Positions 39,646 to 47,821 of a DNA stretch of 64,000 nucleotides are shown in pieces. How positions within the stretch are numbered: position 1 is the first letter of the stretch; each line of letters starts with the position of its first letter. This DNA comes from JAMCRM01 sp035561075 (lineage in GTDB: Bacteria > Acidobacteriota > Terriglobia > Bryobacterales > Bryobacteraceae). The translations under genes were made by a program, and so were the position numbers. The DNA is taken from contig DATMYF010000069.1 in NCBI GenBank assembly GCA_035561075.1, positions 24,910-88,909 on the forward strand. The letters run 5' to 3'. The notes under the pieces are model-generated. The model was given only the letters and a program-made list of their open reading frames with translations, did not search any database and had not been told where the DNA came from.

Positions 39646-41967
39646 TCACCCTACGCTCCCCGAATCGAGTAGTTCCCTGAGTTTCAAGCTCAGGGTTTGA
39701 GGACTGAAGGGCTTCTGAACGAAGGCGCTCCCAGCAATCGTGGGGCAGCGCTGCGCGACTGCTTCGTCCGAATAGCCGGACATAAACAGGATTCTGATTT
39801 TAGGATTCAGCGCTCTTAGCTGACAGGCGAGTTCGCCACCGCTCATGCCGGGCATGACCATATCCGTCAGTACCAGCGCGACACCTGGCGCATGCTCGGC
39901 AACTCGCAGCGCCTCTGCGCCAGTAGAGGCTTCCAGCACCGTATATCCTTTACCCCGAAGCATCCAGCAGGCCATCCTTCTGAGCTGATCGTCGTCCTCG
40001 ACGACGAGGATCAGCTCACACCCGCCACTTTCGTGCTGGCCCTCAACGGTGATAGCCGGAGAACGCGCTTTGTCGCTAACACGAGGCAGATATATGTAGA
40101 ACGCCGTTCCGTGGCCGGGCTCACTGTACACCCGTATATGGCCCTGACTACGCCTGACGATTCCGTACACCGTGGACAGACCGAGACCCGTGCCCTTGCC
40201 CTCTTGTTTGGTCGTGAAGTAGGGCTCGAACAAGTGATCCATCACCTCTTGAGCCATTCCAATCCCGGTATCGCTCACTGACAAAACGATGTAGGGCCCC
40301 GGCTCAACATCGACATGTTGCGACGCGTACGTGGCATCCAACCCCACGTTTCGAGTCTCGATGGTCAGCGTGCCGCCTTCCGGCATAGCGTCGCGAGCGT
40401 TGACCGCCAGGTTCATGATCACTTGTTCGAGCTGATTTGGGTCAGCCCGAGAGAAGCCGAGCGCCGGGTCAAGGCGCGTACGCAATTCAATATCCTCGCC
40501 GATGAGACGGCGTAGCATCCTCTCGACCTTAATGACGGTCTCATTGATGTTGAGAACCTGCCACTCGGGAACAGCTCTTCGGCTGAACGCCAGAAGTTGA
40601 CGCGTCAGCGCTGCGGCTCGAACGCCCGCCGCTCGGATCTCTTCAATCGCATTTCGCAGCGGCGAGTCTGCTTCAAGCCCGTTCAGCACAGAATCGCTAT
40701 ATCCATGGATAACAGTCAGCAGGTTATTGAAGTCGTGAGCCACGCCGCCGGCGAGCCTGCCGACAGCTTCCATCTTCAGCGCCTGACGAAGCTGTTCTTC
40801 AATGTTCCGGTGCTCCGTAACGTCCTGAACCGTACCCAATATGCGGACCGGTTCCTCACCCTTCAGTACGATTTCGCCATATTCCCGAACGTGGCGCTGT
40901 TCCCCGGTTGGCCGCACAATTCGATGCTCGACCTGATAAGAAGATCGCGCCGACAAAGCGTCGCGTACGGCTGCTTGCACTTTCTCACGATCGTCCGGAT
41001 GAACGACTTCAAGAAAAGCGGCCCGTGTGGGCGTGAACGATTCGCGCGCAACAGCAAAGATGCTATATACCTCGTCTGACCAGGTCAACGTTCCCGCACG
41101 CAGGTCCAGTTCCCAGTCGCCGAGCTGCGCCAACCGTTGTGCGCGTTTCAGTCTGGCTTCGCTCTCCCTCAGCGCGGCTTCTCCGCGCTTCCGGATCGTG
41201 ATATCCCGGTCCACTCCTCGATAGCCGAGCAGCACCCCGTGGTCATCGCAGAATGGCACCGCGCTTGTTTCAAGCACGACGGCCGATCCATCCTTGTGCA
41301 GGTTCACGTTCTCAAGCGTGGCAAATGGCAGCTTGAGCCCGGCATATCGAGCAAACAGCTCTCTCACACGCTGGGACTCGTCTGCCGCCATGAAGTCAAA
41401 CGGGGTCTTGCCCAGCAGTTCATCGGGCTCATAGCCGAGAACTACTCGAACTCTGGGGCTCACATAGGTGTACCGCCCGTGCTCGTCCACCTCCCAGATC
41501 CAATCGCTGGTTGTCTCGACCAGGTTACGGAAACGCTCCTCGCTTTGCGTTAACGCGTCCTGCACGCGCTTGTGCTCGGTGACGTCGTGAGCGAACGCGA
41601 TGAAGTGCGTGATCTCGTCCAATCCATTGCGGACTGGCGTGATTGTTTGGCGTTCCGCATACAATCTCCCGTCCTTTCGGCGATTGATGACCTCGCCACT
41701 CCACGACGCACCGGAGCGGATCGTATCCCAGAGGTCTTTATAGAACGCCCCGTCGTGCTTGCCGGATTTCAGCAAGCGGGGGGTCCGGCCACATGCCTCA
41801 GTGGAATTGTATCCAGTCATCTGCGTGAACGCCGGGTTGGTCCACTGGATCGTTCCAGAGGAGTCGGTGATTATGACTGCGTTTGGCGTGGCTTCCAAAG
41901 CTGCCCTGAGGACCCGCAGATCTGGGTAAGTGAGCGCAGGCGCTTGGCCTCCGCGGTCGTCAGTCAT
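39646..41967 (-). CDS. Hybrid sensor histidine kinase with three PAS domains
   Basis: A 773-residue cytoplasmic kinase: PAS1 (about 18-130), PAS2 (142-258) and PAS3 (275-385), each with a PAC end (DVTEHK, DITIRK, DVTEHR), then a HisKA helix with phospho-His411 in LAGGVAHDFNNLLTVI, a HATPase domain (NLAVNARDAMPEG; SDTGIGM; GKGTGLGLSTVYGIV) and a C-terminal receiver (LVVEDDDQLRRM; LVLTDMVMPGM with the phospho-Asp). No membrane segment is present, so the signal is internal (redox or small molecule bound by PAS). No separate response regulator is adjacent. FlgB is encoded 120 bases upstream on the same strand. Confidence 0.95.
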   Translation of the reverse strand: MTDDRGGQAPALTYPDLRVLRAALEATPNAVIITDSSGTIQWTNPAFTQMTGYNSTEACGRTPRLLKSGKHDGAFYKDLWDTIRSGASWSGEVINRRKDGRLYAERQTITPVRNGLDEITHFIAFAHDVTEHKRVQDALTQSEERFRNLVETTSDWIWEVDEHGRYTYVSPRVRVVLGYEPDELLGKTPFDFMAADESQRVRELFARYAGLKLPFATLENVNLHKDGSAVVLETSAVPFCDDHGVLLGYRGVDRDITIRKRGEAALRESEARLKRAQRLAQLGDWELDLRAGTLTWSDEVYSIFAVARESFTPTRAAFLEVVHPDDREKVQAAVRDALSARSSYQVEHRIVRPTGEQRHVREYGEIVLKGEEPVRILGTVQDVTEHRNIEEQLRQALKMEAVGRLAGGVAHDFNNLLTVIHGYSDSVLNGLEADSPLRNAIEEIRAAGVRAAALTRQLLAFSRRAVPEWQVLNINETVIKVERMLRRLIGEDIELRTRLDPALGFSRADPNQLEQVIMNLAVNARDAMPEGGTLTIETRNVGLDATYASQHVDVEPGPYIVLSVSDTGIGMAQEVMDHLFEPYFTTKQEGKGTGLGLSTVYGIVRRSQGHIRVYSEPGHGTAFYIYLPRVSDKARSPAITVEGQHESGGCELILVVEDDDQLRRMACWMLRGKGYTVLEASTGAEALRVAEHAPGVALVLTDMVMPGMSGGELACQLRALNPKIRILFMSGYSDEAVAQRCPTIAGSAFVQKPFSPQTLSLKLRELLDSGSVG

Positions 41968-42087
41968 TGCCGCACCGGTTTCGTCGATAATAGTATCTTT
42001 GTTCGGCCCGCAATTCTACGTGAATTCCGCAGCCCTCTTGGATGCGCGTCAAGTGCTCCACTCGGCCCGCAGTCGGCGCCTAGACGT

Positions 42088-42429
42088 TCACCCGCTCTTT
42101 CCTTCAGCGATCGCCATTTTCACCATTCGAAGTTCACCGCGGAGGAGATTGGAGGCGACGTTGAACCGCAAAGCATTCTCGGCAAGCAAGCGGGCTTCGC
42201 GATCGATACTGACATTGTTCCCGTCATTCTTGACCGGTAAACTGTCGACCTCGCGGATCGTGGGCGTGCCGCCCGCTTCGAGGGCATTCCGAAACTCCGA
42301 CTGGAAGTCCAAGTCACGAGTTTTGTAGCCGGGTGTGTCGGCATTGGCGATATTCGACGCTACAAGCTGTTGGCGAGCGGCCAGCAGATTCATGTACCGT
42401 TCGAGGGACAGAGTCATGCCTTCCATCAT
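42088..42429 (-). CDS. flgB: Flagellar basal-body rod protein FlgB (orphan)
   Basis: About 113 residues from ATG 42429; starts at 42456 or 42417 are also possible. The FlgB/FlgC rod signature is clear: LAARQQLVASNIANADTPGYKTRDLDFQSEF, here given in pieces as LVASNIANADTPGY and KTRDLDFQSEF. The C-terminus ends ASNLLRGELRMVKMAI, as in complete FlgB. FlgB forms the proximal rod of the flagellum. Normally flgC and fliE follow; here the next gene on the strand is the hybrid kinase, and no other flagellar gene is in the window. It is either an orphan copy or a displaced gene. Confidence 0.85.
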   Translation of the reverse strand: MMEGMTLSLERYMNLLAARQQLVASNIANADTPGYKTRDLDFQSEFRNALEAGGTPTIREVDSLPVKNDGNNVSIDREARLLAENALRFNVASNLLRGELRMVKMAIAEGKSG

Positions 42430-42456
42430 TCGGGTGATGAGCAATCTCCGTTCCAT

Positions 42457-42784
42457 GTGAGCCGACGGTGTCGATCGGCGACGAATGGCTGACATCCTGG
42501 ACAAGAAATCGTCCCCGGTGTCGTGATCTCGCCGCCCGGCGGCGTCAGGGAACAACACACGGTCACAGGTGCGAAACCGGTGGACCCTGCCGCAAAAGCT
42601 ATTGAAGCTGATTATTGAGTGGAAACGTGGTGACGCTTTCGTTGATTCCCCTGCAATGCGCCGTGTTGGGTACGCAAGGTTCTGTGAACCGCCCCTTCGG
42701 GCCTGTCCCGGCACGTCGCGGCGTCCCTCATGTGGGTGGCAGCTATTCTGGCCACGGAGAGGAAGAGACCCAATCGTAGGGCAT
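42457..42784. other. Intergenic stretch upstream of flgB
   Basis: About 330 bases without a supported gene on either strand. Open frames here lack family similarity, and the flgB frame extended into it has unlikely composition. Confidence 0.4.
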
Positions 42785-42934
42785 TCAAAACGTGATGGAT
42801 GCAATGCAGACTGACGACGCAGCCCAATAAAGCGCTCTTTTCCAATCTCCCGAGTAGGCGTAGCAGATGGCAGCGCAAAGGTTTCCCAGCAGTAACAGCA
42901 AGGGAAAGAGCAGACTGTAGTTGATCTTGTTCAC
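42785..42934 (-). CDS. Tiny membrane protein
   Basis: A 49-codon frame from GTG 42934: VNKINYSLLFPLLLLLGNL, then CAAICYAYSGDWKRALYWAA and SSVCIASITF. This gives two hydrophobic helices around an SGDWKRALYW loop, a pattern seen in tiny proteins on mobile regions, where the (Y)xxxGDWRxAxYW loop recurs (from memory). A longer frame to 43036 exists but its start region is hydrophilic and unlikely. No function is known. Confidence 0.45.
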   Translation of the reverse strand: MNKINYSLLFPLLLLLGNLCAAICYAYSGDWKRALYWAASSVCIASITF

Positions 42935-43049
42935 GATTGTCGTCTGAAGGCCAGGGACCTGACCGGCGGGGGCGTCTATCAGGGGCCTTCTGGAGAACTG
43001 AGACATCTCCGCAAGATACAGCAGTTGGCGTGCCAACAGTAAGATGACC

Positions 43050-43081
43050 GTCGCGCCCTGCCCTAGTCGCGCCCTGCCCTA
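43050..43081. repeat. 16-bp perfect tandem duplication
   Basis: GTCGCGCCCTGCCCTA occurs twice head to tail (43050-43065, 43066-43081) in a non-coding stretch. No inserted element separates the copies. Confidence 0.9.
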
Positions 43082-43171
43082 TATGAGGGTGTTCGGCACA
43101 TCGACTCTCTGGACCGTTTGGCCGAATTGAGGCAACAGCCTGATCCGTTCGGCCCATATGCGGCAGTTGGA

Positions 43172-43209
43172 TTGGCTTCGACCTCTTCAGTTGGCTTCGA
43201 CCTCTTCAG
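43172..43209. repeat. 19-bp perfect tandem duplication
   Basis: TTGGCTTCGACCTCTTCAG occurs twice head to tail (43172-43190, 43191-43209), non-coding, 90 bases from another short tandem duplication. Confidence 0.9.
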
Positions 43210-43261
43210 AAGGAATGTCATCGCCACTGGCGAGGCGATTCACGGGCGTGAATTGGGGGGC

Positions 43262-43310
43262 AAAAAAGTGCGGGCCCGGTCAGCGGCCGATTCGGCCGGG
43301 AGCGGGCCCG
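43262..43310 (-). terminator. Rho-independent terminator of the DegP-like gene
   Basis: On the reverse strand a strong two-tier hairpin (outer CGGGCCCG arms at 43271-43278 and 43303-43310; inner CGGCCGA/TCGGCCG at 43284-43290 and 43292-43298) is followed by CACTTTTTTG. It lies 130 bases after the stop of the protease gene at 43441, in the right orientation to end its transcript. Confidence 0.8.
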
Positions 43311-43440
43311 AGGGAAGAAACCATTCGTCTGTGGTCCGGCTGAGGTGCGCCGAGGGCCGAGACCAACCTCCGAGTTCGAAACCGGAAGCAGTAGCGCGGT
43401 GACTATGATGTAGCCAGCAAACATGCGTCCGCGGAGGTTC

Positions 43441-44502
43441 TCAAAAGTGCATCGGCGGCAAGGTGATGACCTTTTCCAATCGTTCTTCCTGCCGCTGAAT
43501 GGTGAGCTGAATCCGTTCGCCCGGCTTTGATCCCAGGAGGACCGACGCCAGTTCGCCGGGAGACGTAAGGTGTTTGCCATTGAGGGCGGTGATGATGTCA
43601 CCTCCAAGCACGTACACGGAATCATCCAAGGGAACCATTCTTGTTCCGCCGCGCAAGCCCGCCGAAGCCGCTGGGCTCCCATCCGCGACCTCTTGAACGA
43701 GCAGCCCTTCGCGGACCGGCAGCCCGAACAATGTCGCGATCGACGACGTCAGGGGCACGGCAGTGAATCCCAATGCGGGACGGTAAACGTGACCCATTTC
43801 GATAAGGTCGGGCAGAACGCGTTTGATTACATTGATGGGTATAGCAAAGCCGATATTCTGTCCTTCACGGGCGATCACGCTGTTCACGCCGATTACCCTC
43901 CCGTTCGAATCGAGAAGAGGGCCACCGCTGTTGCCAGGATTGATCGCGGCGTCGAGTTGCATGAAACTCTGCTCCAGACCGGGAGGAGCGCCAGGCAGAT
44001 TCCTGCCAATTCCGCTGAGCACGCCGACGGTGAGGGTGTTATGCAGGCCGAGTGGATTCCCGATCGCGAGTACTTTCTGTCCAACTTCGACGGCATCGGA
44101 ATCGCCAAGTGCCAGCGGCTGTAACCGACCTTCGCTATCCGACAGGGAGATTGCCTGGAGCACCGCAACATCCAAGAGGGGCGCCGTACCGATTAGCTTG
44201 GCATCGAGCGTACGCCCACCCGCGACCAACAATTTGATTCCGGCACTGTTTTCGATTACGTGGTAGTTCGTCAGGATCCGGCCTTCTGCATCGAGCACAA
44301 AACCAGTACCGGCTCCTTCGCCGGCGACTGGCTGATCTCCAAGAGCCGCTACTACCCGTGTGGATTTCACGTGTACTACACCGGCTGCCGCCCGCTTGAA
44401 CACGTCGATGGTGTTCCTCTCATCTGTCGTGGGCTGTGATCGACCGGCGTTTGCGGTGCCCAGCACAAGCACCGCCGTCAATAACCGAAGGATGCGCTTC
44501 AT
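43441..44502 (-). CDS. DegP/HtrA-family trypsin-like serine protease
   Basis: A 353-residue periplasmic protease from ATG 44502 (signal MKRILRLLTAVLVLGTANAG). The catalytic triad is visible: His81 in LTNYHVIEN, Asp111 in LLDVAVLQ and Ser192 in NPGNSGGPLLD. One PDZ domain follows (about 255-345; GLLVQEVADGSPAASAGLRG; GGDIITALNGKHL). This is the DegS-like layout (one PDZ), but with a cleavable signal. It degrades misfolded envelope proteins, useful during copper stress. The extension upstream of 44502 is Arg/Pro-rich and not coding. A strong terminator follows. Confidence 0.92.
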   Translation of the reverse strand: MKRILRLLTAVLVLGTANAGRSQPTTDERNTIDVFKRAAAGVVHVKSTRVVAALGDQPVAGEGAGTGFVLDAEGRILTNYHVIENSAGIKLLVAGGRTLDAKLIGTAPLLDVAVLQAISLSDSEGRLQPLALGDSDAVEVGQKVLAIGNPLGLHNTLTVGVLSGIGRNLPGAPPGLEQSFMQLDAAINPGNSGGPLLDSNGRVIGVNSVIAREGQNIGFAIPINVIKRVLPDLIEMGHVYRPALGFTAVPLTSSIATLFGLPVREGLLVQEVADGSPAASAGLRGGTRMVPLDDSVYVLGGDIITALNGKHLTSPGELASVLLGSKPGERIQLTIQRQEERLEKVITLPPMHF

Positions 44503-45328
44503 GTGTCTGGAACAGCACGAAGCACTTGAGCGGCCAAACGCAGCGACCGCGTCGGAACGGCGATATCTGCGATGCCTCCACAATCCTCCTCCCGGCATTG
44601 CCGCAGCCGGTGTGCGCGTTGAGGCACCCGGCAGTGGACATCGGCGGAAAACCATCGCTGCGCCGTGGAATTCGACAAGTCCGGGCACCGCCGACAGTTT
44701 CAAGCTGAGCTGTCGGTGTGCGATGCCAATGCGTGCCTGGTTGCTGGTCATCCTGTTCCGATTTGTACTGTCCCCCAGGCCGGAATCAGCGACGTCGGTT
44801 GCCCGATTTCAGCCACTCCACCTTGGGGATTCAGAACGGCTACGCCGTGCCAGTGAACCGCGAATAGCTAGCGCAGATTGGCGACTTTCGTCCCCCTGGC
44901 TGAAGACCAGTGTGGGGCTCGCGTCGCGCGTTGCGCCATTGACTCTTCAGGCCAGAGCCGTTACTCTTTTGCCGTCACTACAGCGAGGATAACCTGCTGA
45001 ACCACCGACGATGTCAAGGTTACTCGCTTGATGCAGTCAGTTCCAGCGACCGAGCGCATCATGGTTCCCGATGGTGTGGGGCAGTGTGGGGCATCGGCAC
45101 CTTTAACCTTAACCGGCCAGCGAGCCGGCTTGTGTCCAAACCCGAGTGCGCCGCCGACTACGGCTGTTAAGCCGAGAGCCCGACGGCTGAAGCAATGCTC
45201 TTGGTGTGTACGCTTTCGTCTGATATGCGAGTTCTTTGTTCTAAACCTTATCGATTCAGGTCAAGCTTTCGTGTCGTATGCCACCCAGTTGGACCACCGA
45301 ACCGGAGTTTCCATTTCATTCCAACCTT
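44503..45328. other. Long intergenic region upstream of the CsoR-regulated genes
   Basis: About 825 bases without a gene I can support on either strand. Open frames here have random composition. The left end must carry the promoter of the protease gene; the right end leads into two inverted-repeat operators. A small RNA is possible but no terminator-like hairpin with a T-run was seen. Confidence 0.4.
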
Positions 45329-45345
45329 ATACTCCCCAGGAGTAT
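45329..45345. promoter_or_regulatory. CsoR-type operator candidate 1
   Basis: ATACTCC-CCA-GGAGTAT is a perfect 7-bp inverted repeat with a C/G-tract core flanked by A/T, the general shape of CsoR/RcnR operators (G-C tract inside AT-rich arms). It lies 114 bases before the first DUF305 gene; a csoR gene is 700 bases away. Confidence 0.6.
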
Positions 45346-45382
45346 GCAAACGGCGACACGGACAGGCGGGCGAGGCCCTCGC

Positions 45383-45403
45383 GATACTCCCAGGGGGAGT
45401 ATC
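45383..45403. promoter_or_regulatory. CsoR-type operator candidate 2
   Basis: GATACTCC-CAGGG-GGAGTATC is a perfect 8-bp inverted repeat with the same ATACTCC/GGAGTAT arms as the site at 45329. The two centres are about 56 bp apart, five to five-and-a-half helical turns. It lies 55 bases upstream of the ATG at 45459, overlapping or just behind the expected promoter. Confidence 0.65.
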
Positions 45404-45458
45404 CGGTATTTCCGGAAACAATGGCCCCCGCTGTGCTGTCTAACGGGCAACGCGCTCC

Positions 45459-46043
45459 ATGAATCGACGTGTACTGTTTTCCCTCCTGACCCTCGCCGTT
45501 GCGGCGGTTCTGCCATGTCCCGCGCAAAGCGATCGGGACGGCAGCTTCGATCACAAATTCCTCAGCAAGGTGACTCAACATTACCAAGGCGCCATCAAAA
45601 TAGGTGAGTTGTATCAACAGAAGAAGGCGACCCGTTCGGAGCTGAAGACGTTCTGCTCGAAGATCGGCATCGACCAACGTAGCGAGAAGCCCCAAATGGA
45701 GCAGTGGCGTGCACAGGGATATCGCGGTGAGGAAATGCGTGTTCCGGAGATTCCTCTGAGATGCAACCGCAACAGAAGAACAGAATGGCCAAGCTCAGCG
45801 GCGAAAACCGGGGACGCCTTGGATCATAGGTTTCGCATCGCCATCACGGAGTACCGTCGGGAAGAGATTCTGGACATGAAGGCCTGTGTAACCCAGGTCG
45901 AGCAGGGCGACCTCAAAGCACTCTGCCCCAAGTTGACCGGTGAGCAGCAGAAGGAGATGGCGCAGATGGAACAACGGCGCCGGGAATGGTTCCAGGATCA
46001 CGGACCCGGGCCTCGGGACCCGCCTCGGGAAAAAGCGGACTAG
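45459..46043 (+). CDS. Secreted DUF305-like protein, divergent, two units
   Basis: A 194-residue exported protein (signal to PCPAQ). Two DUF305-like helical units are visible: FDHKFLSKVTQHYQGAIKIG...SELKTFCSKIGIDQ...MEQW (about 29-83) and LDHRFRIAITEYRREEILDM...LKALCPKLTGEQQKEMAQME (about 121-172). The family's metal-ligand HHxGAI is altered to HYQGAI in unit 1 and to EYRREEI in unit 2, so metal binding may be weakened. A basic, Arg-rich segment joins the units and may reflect a local frame change. Two probable CsoR operators precede the gene. Its stop overlaps the convergent csoR stop by four bases. Confidence 0.7.
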   Translation: MNRRVLFSLLTLAVAAVLPCPAQSDRDGSFDHKFLSKVTQHYQGAIKIGELYQQKKATRSELKTFCSKIGIDQRSEKPQMEQWRAQGYRGEEMRVPEIPLRCNRNRRTEWPSSAAKTGDALDHRFRIAITEYRREEILDMKACVTQVEQGDLKALCPKLTGEQQKEMAQMEQRRREWFQDHGPGPRDPPREKAD

Positions 46044-46351
46044 CGGAAGTCTTTAAGCAGTCGAGCGATGTCTTCCGCTATGAGCTCGCATTCGGATTGG
46101 GGCAGCTTTCCGGTGACCGCCATATGAGAACAGGCGGCCAAGTGGTCCTTGAGCATGTCCGCCTGAACGCGGCGAATCGCCGCCACGGCGGCACTCGCTT
46201 GCTGGATCACTTCGAGGCAGGGCCGCTTGTCGCGGATCATCTGCTGGAGCCCACGGATCTGGCCTTCTATCCGCCGCAGGCGTGGAATCTGGCGACTGTG
46301 GTCGGTCAGCGCATCCACTGCGCTGCCGGCATATCGACGGGCCATGCTCAT
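46040..46351 (-). CDS. csoR: CsoR/FrmR-family copper-sensing repressor
   Basis: A 103-residue all-helical repressor. The family core is RLRRIEGQIRGLQQMIRDKR, with Cu(I) ligands Cys45 (RPCLEV), His70 and Cys74 (DHLAAC), the C-H-C set of CsoR. FrmR would have a different residue pattern, so copper is the best guess. It tetramerises and releases DNA when Cu(I) binds. ATG 46351 and the Met at 46345 are both possible; no clear ribosome-binding site is seen, and a 29-bp tandem duplication covers the start. It converges with the first DUF305 gene. Confidence 0.9.
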   Translation of the reverse strand: MSMARRYAGSAVDALTDHSRQIPRLRRIEGQIRGLQQMIRDKRPCLEVIQQASAAVAAIRRVQADMLKDHLAACSHMAVTGKLPQSECELIAEDIARLLKDFR

Positions 46352-46400
46352 GAGACGTTCGTTCTACCAGTCATGCTCATGAGACGTTCGTTCTACCAGT
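46343..46400. repeat. 29-bp perfect tandem duplication over the csoR start
   Basis: The unit spans 46343-46371 and 46372-46400. On the csoR strand each copy contains GTCTCATGAGCATG, that is the start codon context, so the leader plus first codons of csoR are duplicated; only the inner copy is joined to the csoR frame. Confidence 0.92.
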
Positions 46401-46495
46401 TTCGATTCTTCGGTTCGGCACGTTGCCGCGATGCCGGCCACGTTGCACACACGTCCGCATCAACCAACAGAACAACACCAACAGGAGGTAATCCA

Positions 46496-47035
46496 GTGAA
46501 AACGATGAAGCATTTCAGTCTGGCGGCAATCGCCGTCGCCGCAATGACGTTTCCGGCTTCTGCGAGCGTTCCCGCTCCGACTCCGCAGCAAGCTCACTTC
46601 GAAATCCGATTCATGGAGCAGATGATCGACCATCACACGATGGCGGTCATGATGGCCCAGATATGCCTGCAAAAAACCGTCCACCCTGAACTCCGGCAGA
46701 TGTGTCAGGGCATTATCACCAGCCAATCGGCCGAAATCCAAACTATGCAGAGCTGGCTGCAACAGTGGTACGGGATAAGCTACTCACCGCAGCCGTCGAA
46801 CGCCAAAATGCAGAAGCTGATGAGGCTGAACGGAGCAGAGTTCGAGATCGAGTTCATGGAGGAGATGACGGAACATCACGCCGATGCCATTCGTGAGAGC
46901 ACCGATTGCCTGTTGAGGGCATACCACAAAGAACTCCGCGACCTATGTCAGAACATCATCACGGCCCAAGCGCCCGAGATTAACATGATGCGCACATGGC
47001 TGTGCGACTGGTACGGCGAGTGCGACGCCGTTTAG
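46496..47035 (+). CDS. Secreted DUF305 protein, two units
   Basis: A 179-residue exported protein (GTG start at 46496, AGGAGG seven bases upstream). Signal peptide ends near PASAS. Two full DUF305 units follow: FEIRFMEQMIDHHTMAVMMA (about 36-95) and FEIEFMEEMTEHHADAIRES (about 112-172). Each keeps the paired-His metal motif (DHH/EHH) and the Trp-containing end (MQSWLQQWYG; MRTWLCDWYG). DUF305 proteins are ferritin-like helical bundles linked with copper and other metal stress. The copper-storage gene follows 27 bases later. Confidence 0.9.
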   Translation: MKTMKHFSLAAIAVAAMTFPASASVPAPTPQQAHFEIRFMEQMIDHHTMAVMMAQICLQKTVHPELRQMCQGIITSQSAEIQTMQSWLQQWYGISYSPQPSNAKMQKLMRLNGAEFEIEFMEEMTEHHADAIRESTDCLLRAYHKELRDLCQNIITAQAPEINMMRTWLCDWYGECDAV

Positions 47036-47062
47036 GCCGGCAACAAGAGAGGAGCAACAATC

Positions 47063-47413
47063 ATGGCCCACACGCACCAGATGACGCAAGAGATGCGGGA
47101 ATGCATTCAGAACTGCACGGAATGCGCCAGCATCTGTTTCGAGACCGTTCAACACTGTCTAACAATGGGCGGCAAGCACGCGGAGGCCTCGCATATACGC
47201 ATGCTGCTCGATTGCGCGGCAATCTGCAAGACAAGTGCGGAGTTCATGCTGGGCACGTCGCCGTTCCATGGTCGCGTTTGCGGGGTGTGCGCAGAGATCT
47301 GCCGCGCTTGCGCGGAGGACTGCGAACGGATGGCGGAGGGCGATGAGACGATGCGCCGTTGTGCTCAGGTCTGCCGGAAGTGTGCCGAATCGTGTCAACG
47401 CATGGCTCATTGA
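47063..47413 (+). CDS. Csp-type four-helix-bundle copper storage protein
   Basis: A 116-residue protein with no signal peptide, so cytosolic like Csp3. It is a four-helix bundle with about 16 Cys lining the core at helix spacing: RECIQNCTECASICFETVQH, LLDCAAICKTSAEFM, CGVCAEICRACAEDCERM and CAQVCRKCAESCQRM. Csp proteins bind many Cu(I) ions inside the bundle. GAGAGGAG precedes the ATG. It is probably co-transcribed with the DUF305 gene upstream, linking periplasmic and cytosolic copper buffering. Confidence 0.93.
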   Translation: MAHTHQMTQEMRECIQNCTECASICFETVQHCLTMGGKHAEASHIRMLLDCAAICKTSAEFMLGTSPFHGRVCGVCAEICRACAEDCERMAEGDETMRRCAQVCRKCAESCQRMAH

Positions 47414-47500
47414 CGGGCGGCGCCGGCCGCTCGAACCTCGCTTTAGAGGAACCACTCTATATGTTGTAGGTACAGGGTAGCCGAGGGATAGAAGGCAGTG

Positions 47501-47655
47501 ATGGACGTTCTGAACCGCGGCCAGTTCGCCGAGGCGGCACAGGTCAACATTGAAACGCTGCGCTACTATGAACGGCGCGGGTTGATACTCGCGCCGCCCC
47601 GTTCGCTTGCGAATACCGTCGCTACCGCCGAACACCATCAACCGCGTACCGTCTG
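47501..47655 (+). pseudogene. MerR-family regulator remnant (N-terminus only)
   Basis: The frame from ATG 47501 reads MDVLNRGQFAEAAQVNIETL and RYYERRGLILAPPRS, a perfect MerR HTH. It then loses sense; the expected GYRRYPPNTINRV wing is found in the other two frames (EYRRY, then PPNTINRV), so at least two indels are present. The effector domain is absent. Just upstream, TTGTAGGTACAGGGTAG resembles half of the dyad before merR at 24 kb. Confidence 0.75.
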
Positions 47656-47821
47656 TCAGGCATGCTCAGGATCTTGGATGTTGCGGATAAGAGCCCAAGT
47701 GTCCGGCGGAACGCAGTTGCGGCAGACGGGCACAATGAGCGAAACACACAAGGCTGCTGGATTAGCCGTTCATTTGGGCTTTGCATGGTCTTGCGGTTCA
47801 CAGTACTGGAGGTTATCGTCG

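Noticed and set aside
44360..44992. 210-codon forward frame upstream of the CsoR operators
   Set aside because: It is antisense to the protease gene in its first part and has no family similarity or ribosome-binding site.
45986..46495. Long N-terminal extension of the second DUF305 gene
   Set aside because: It overlaps csoR antisense; the GTG at 46496 has an AGGAGG site and begins a proper signal peptide.
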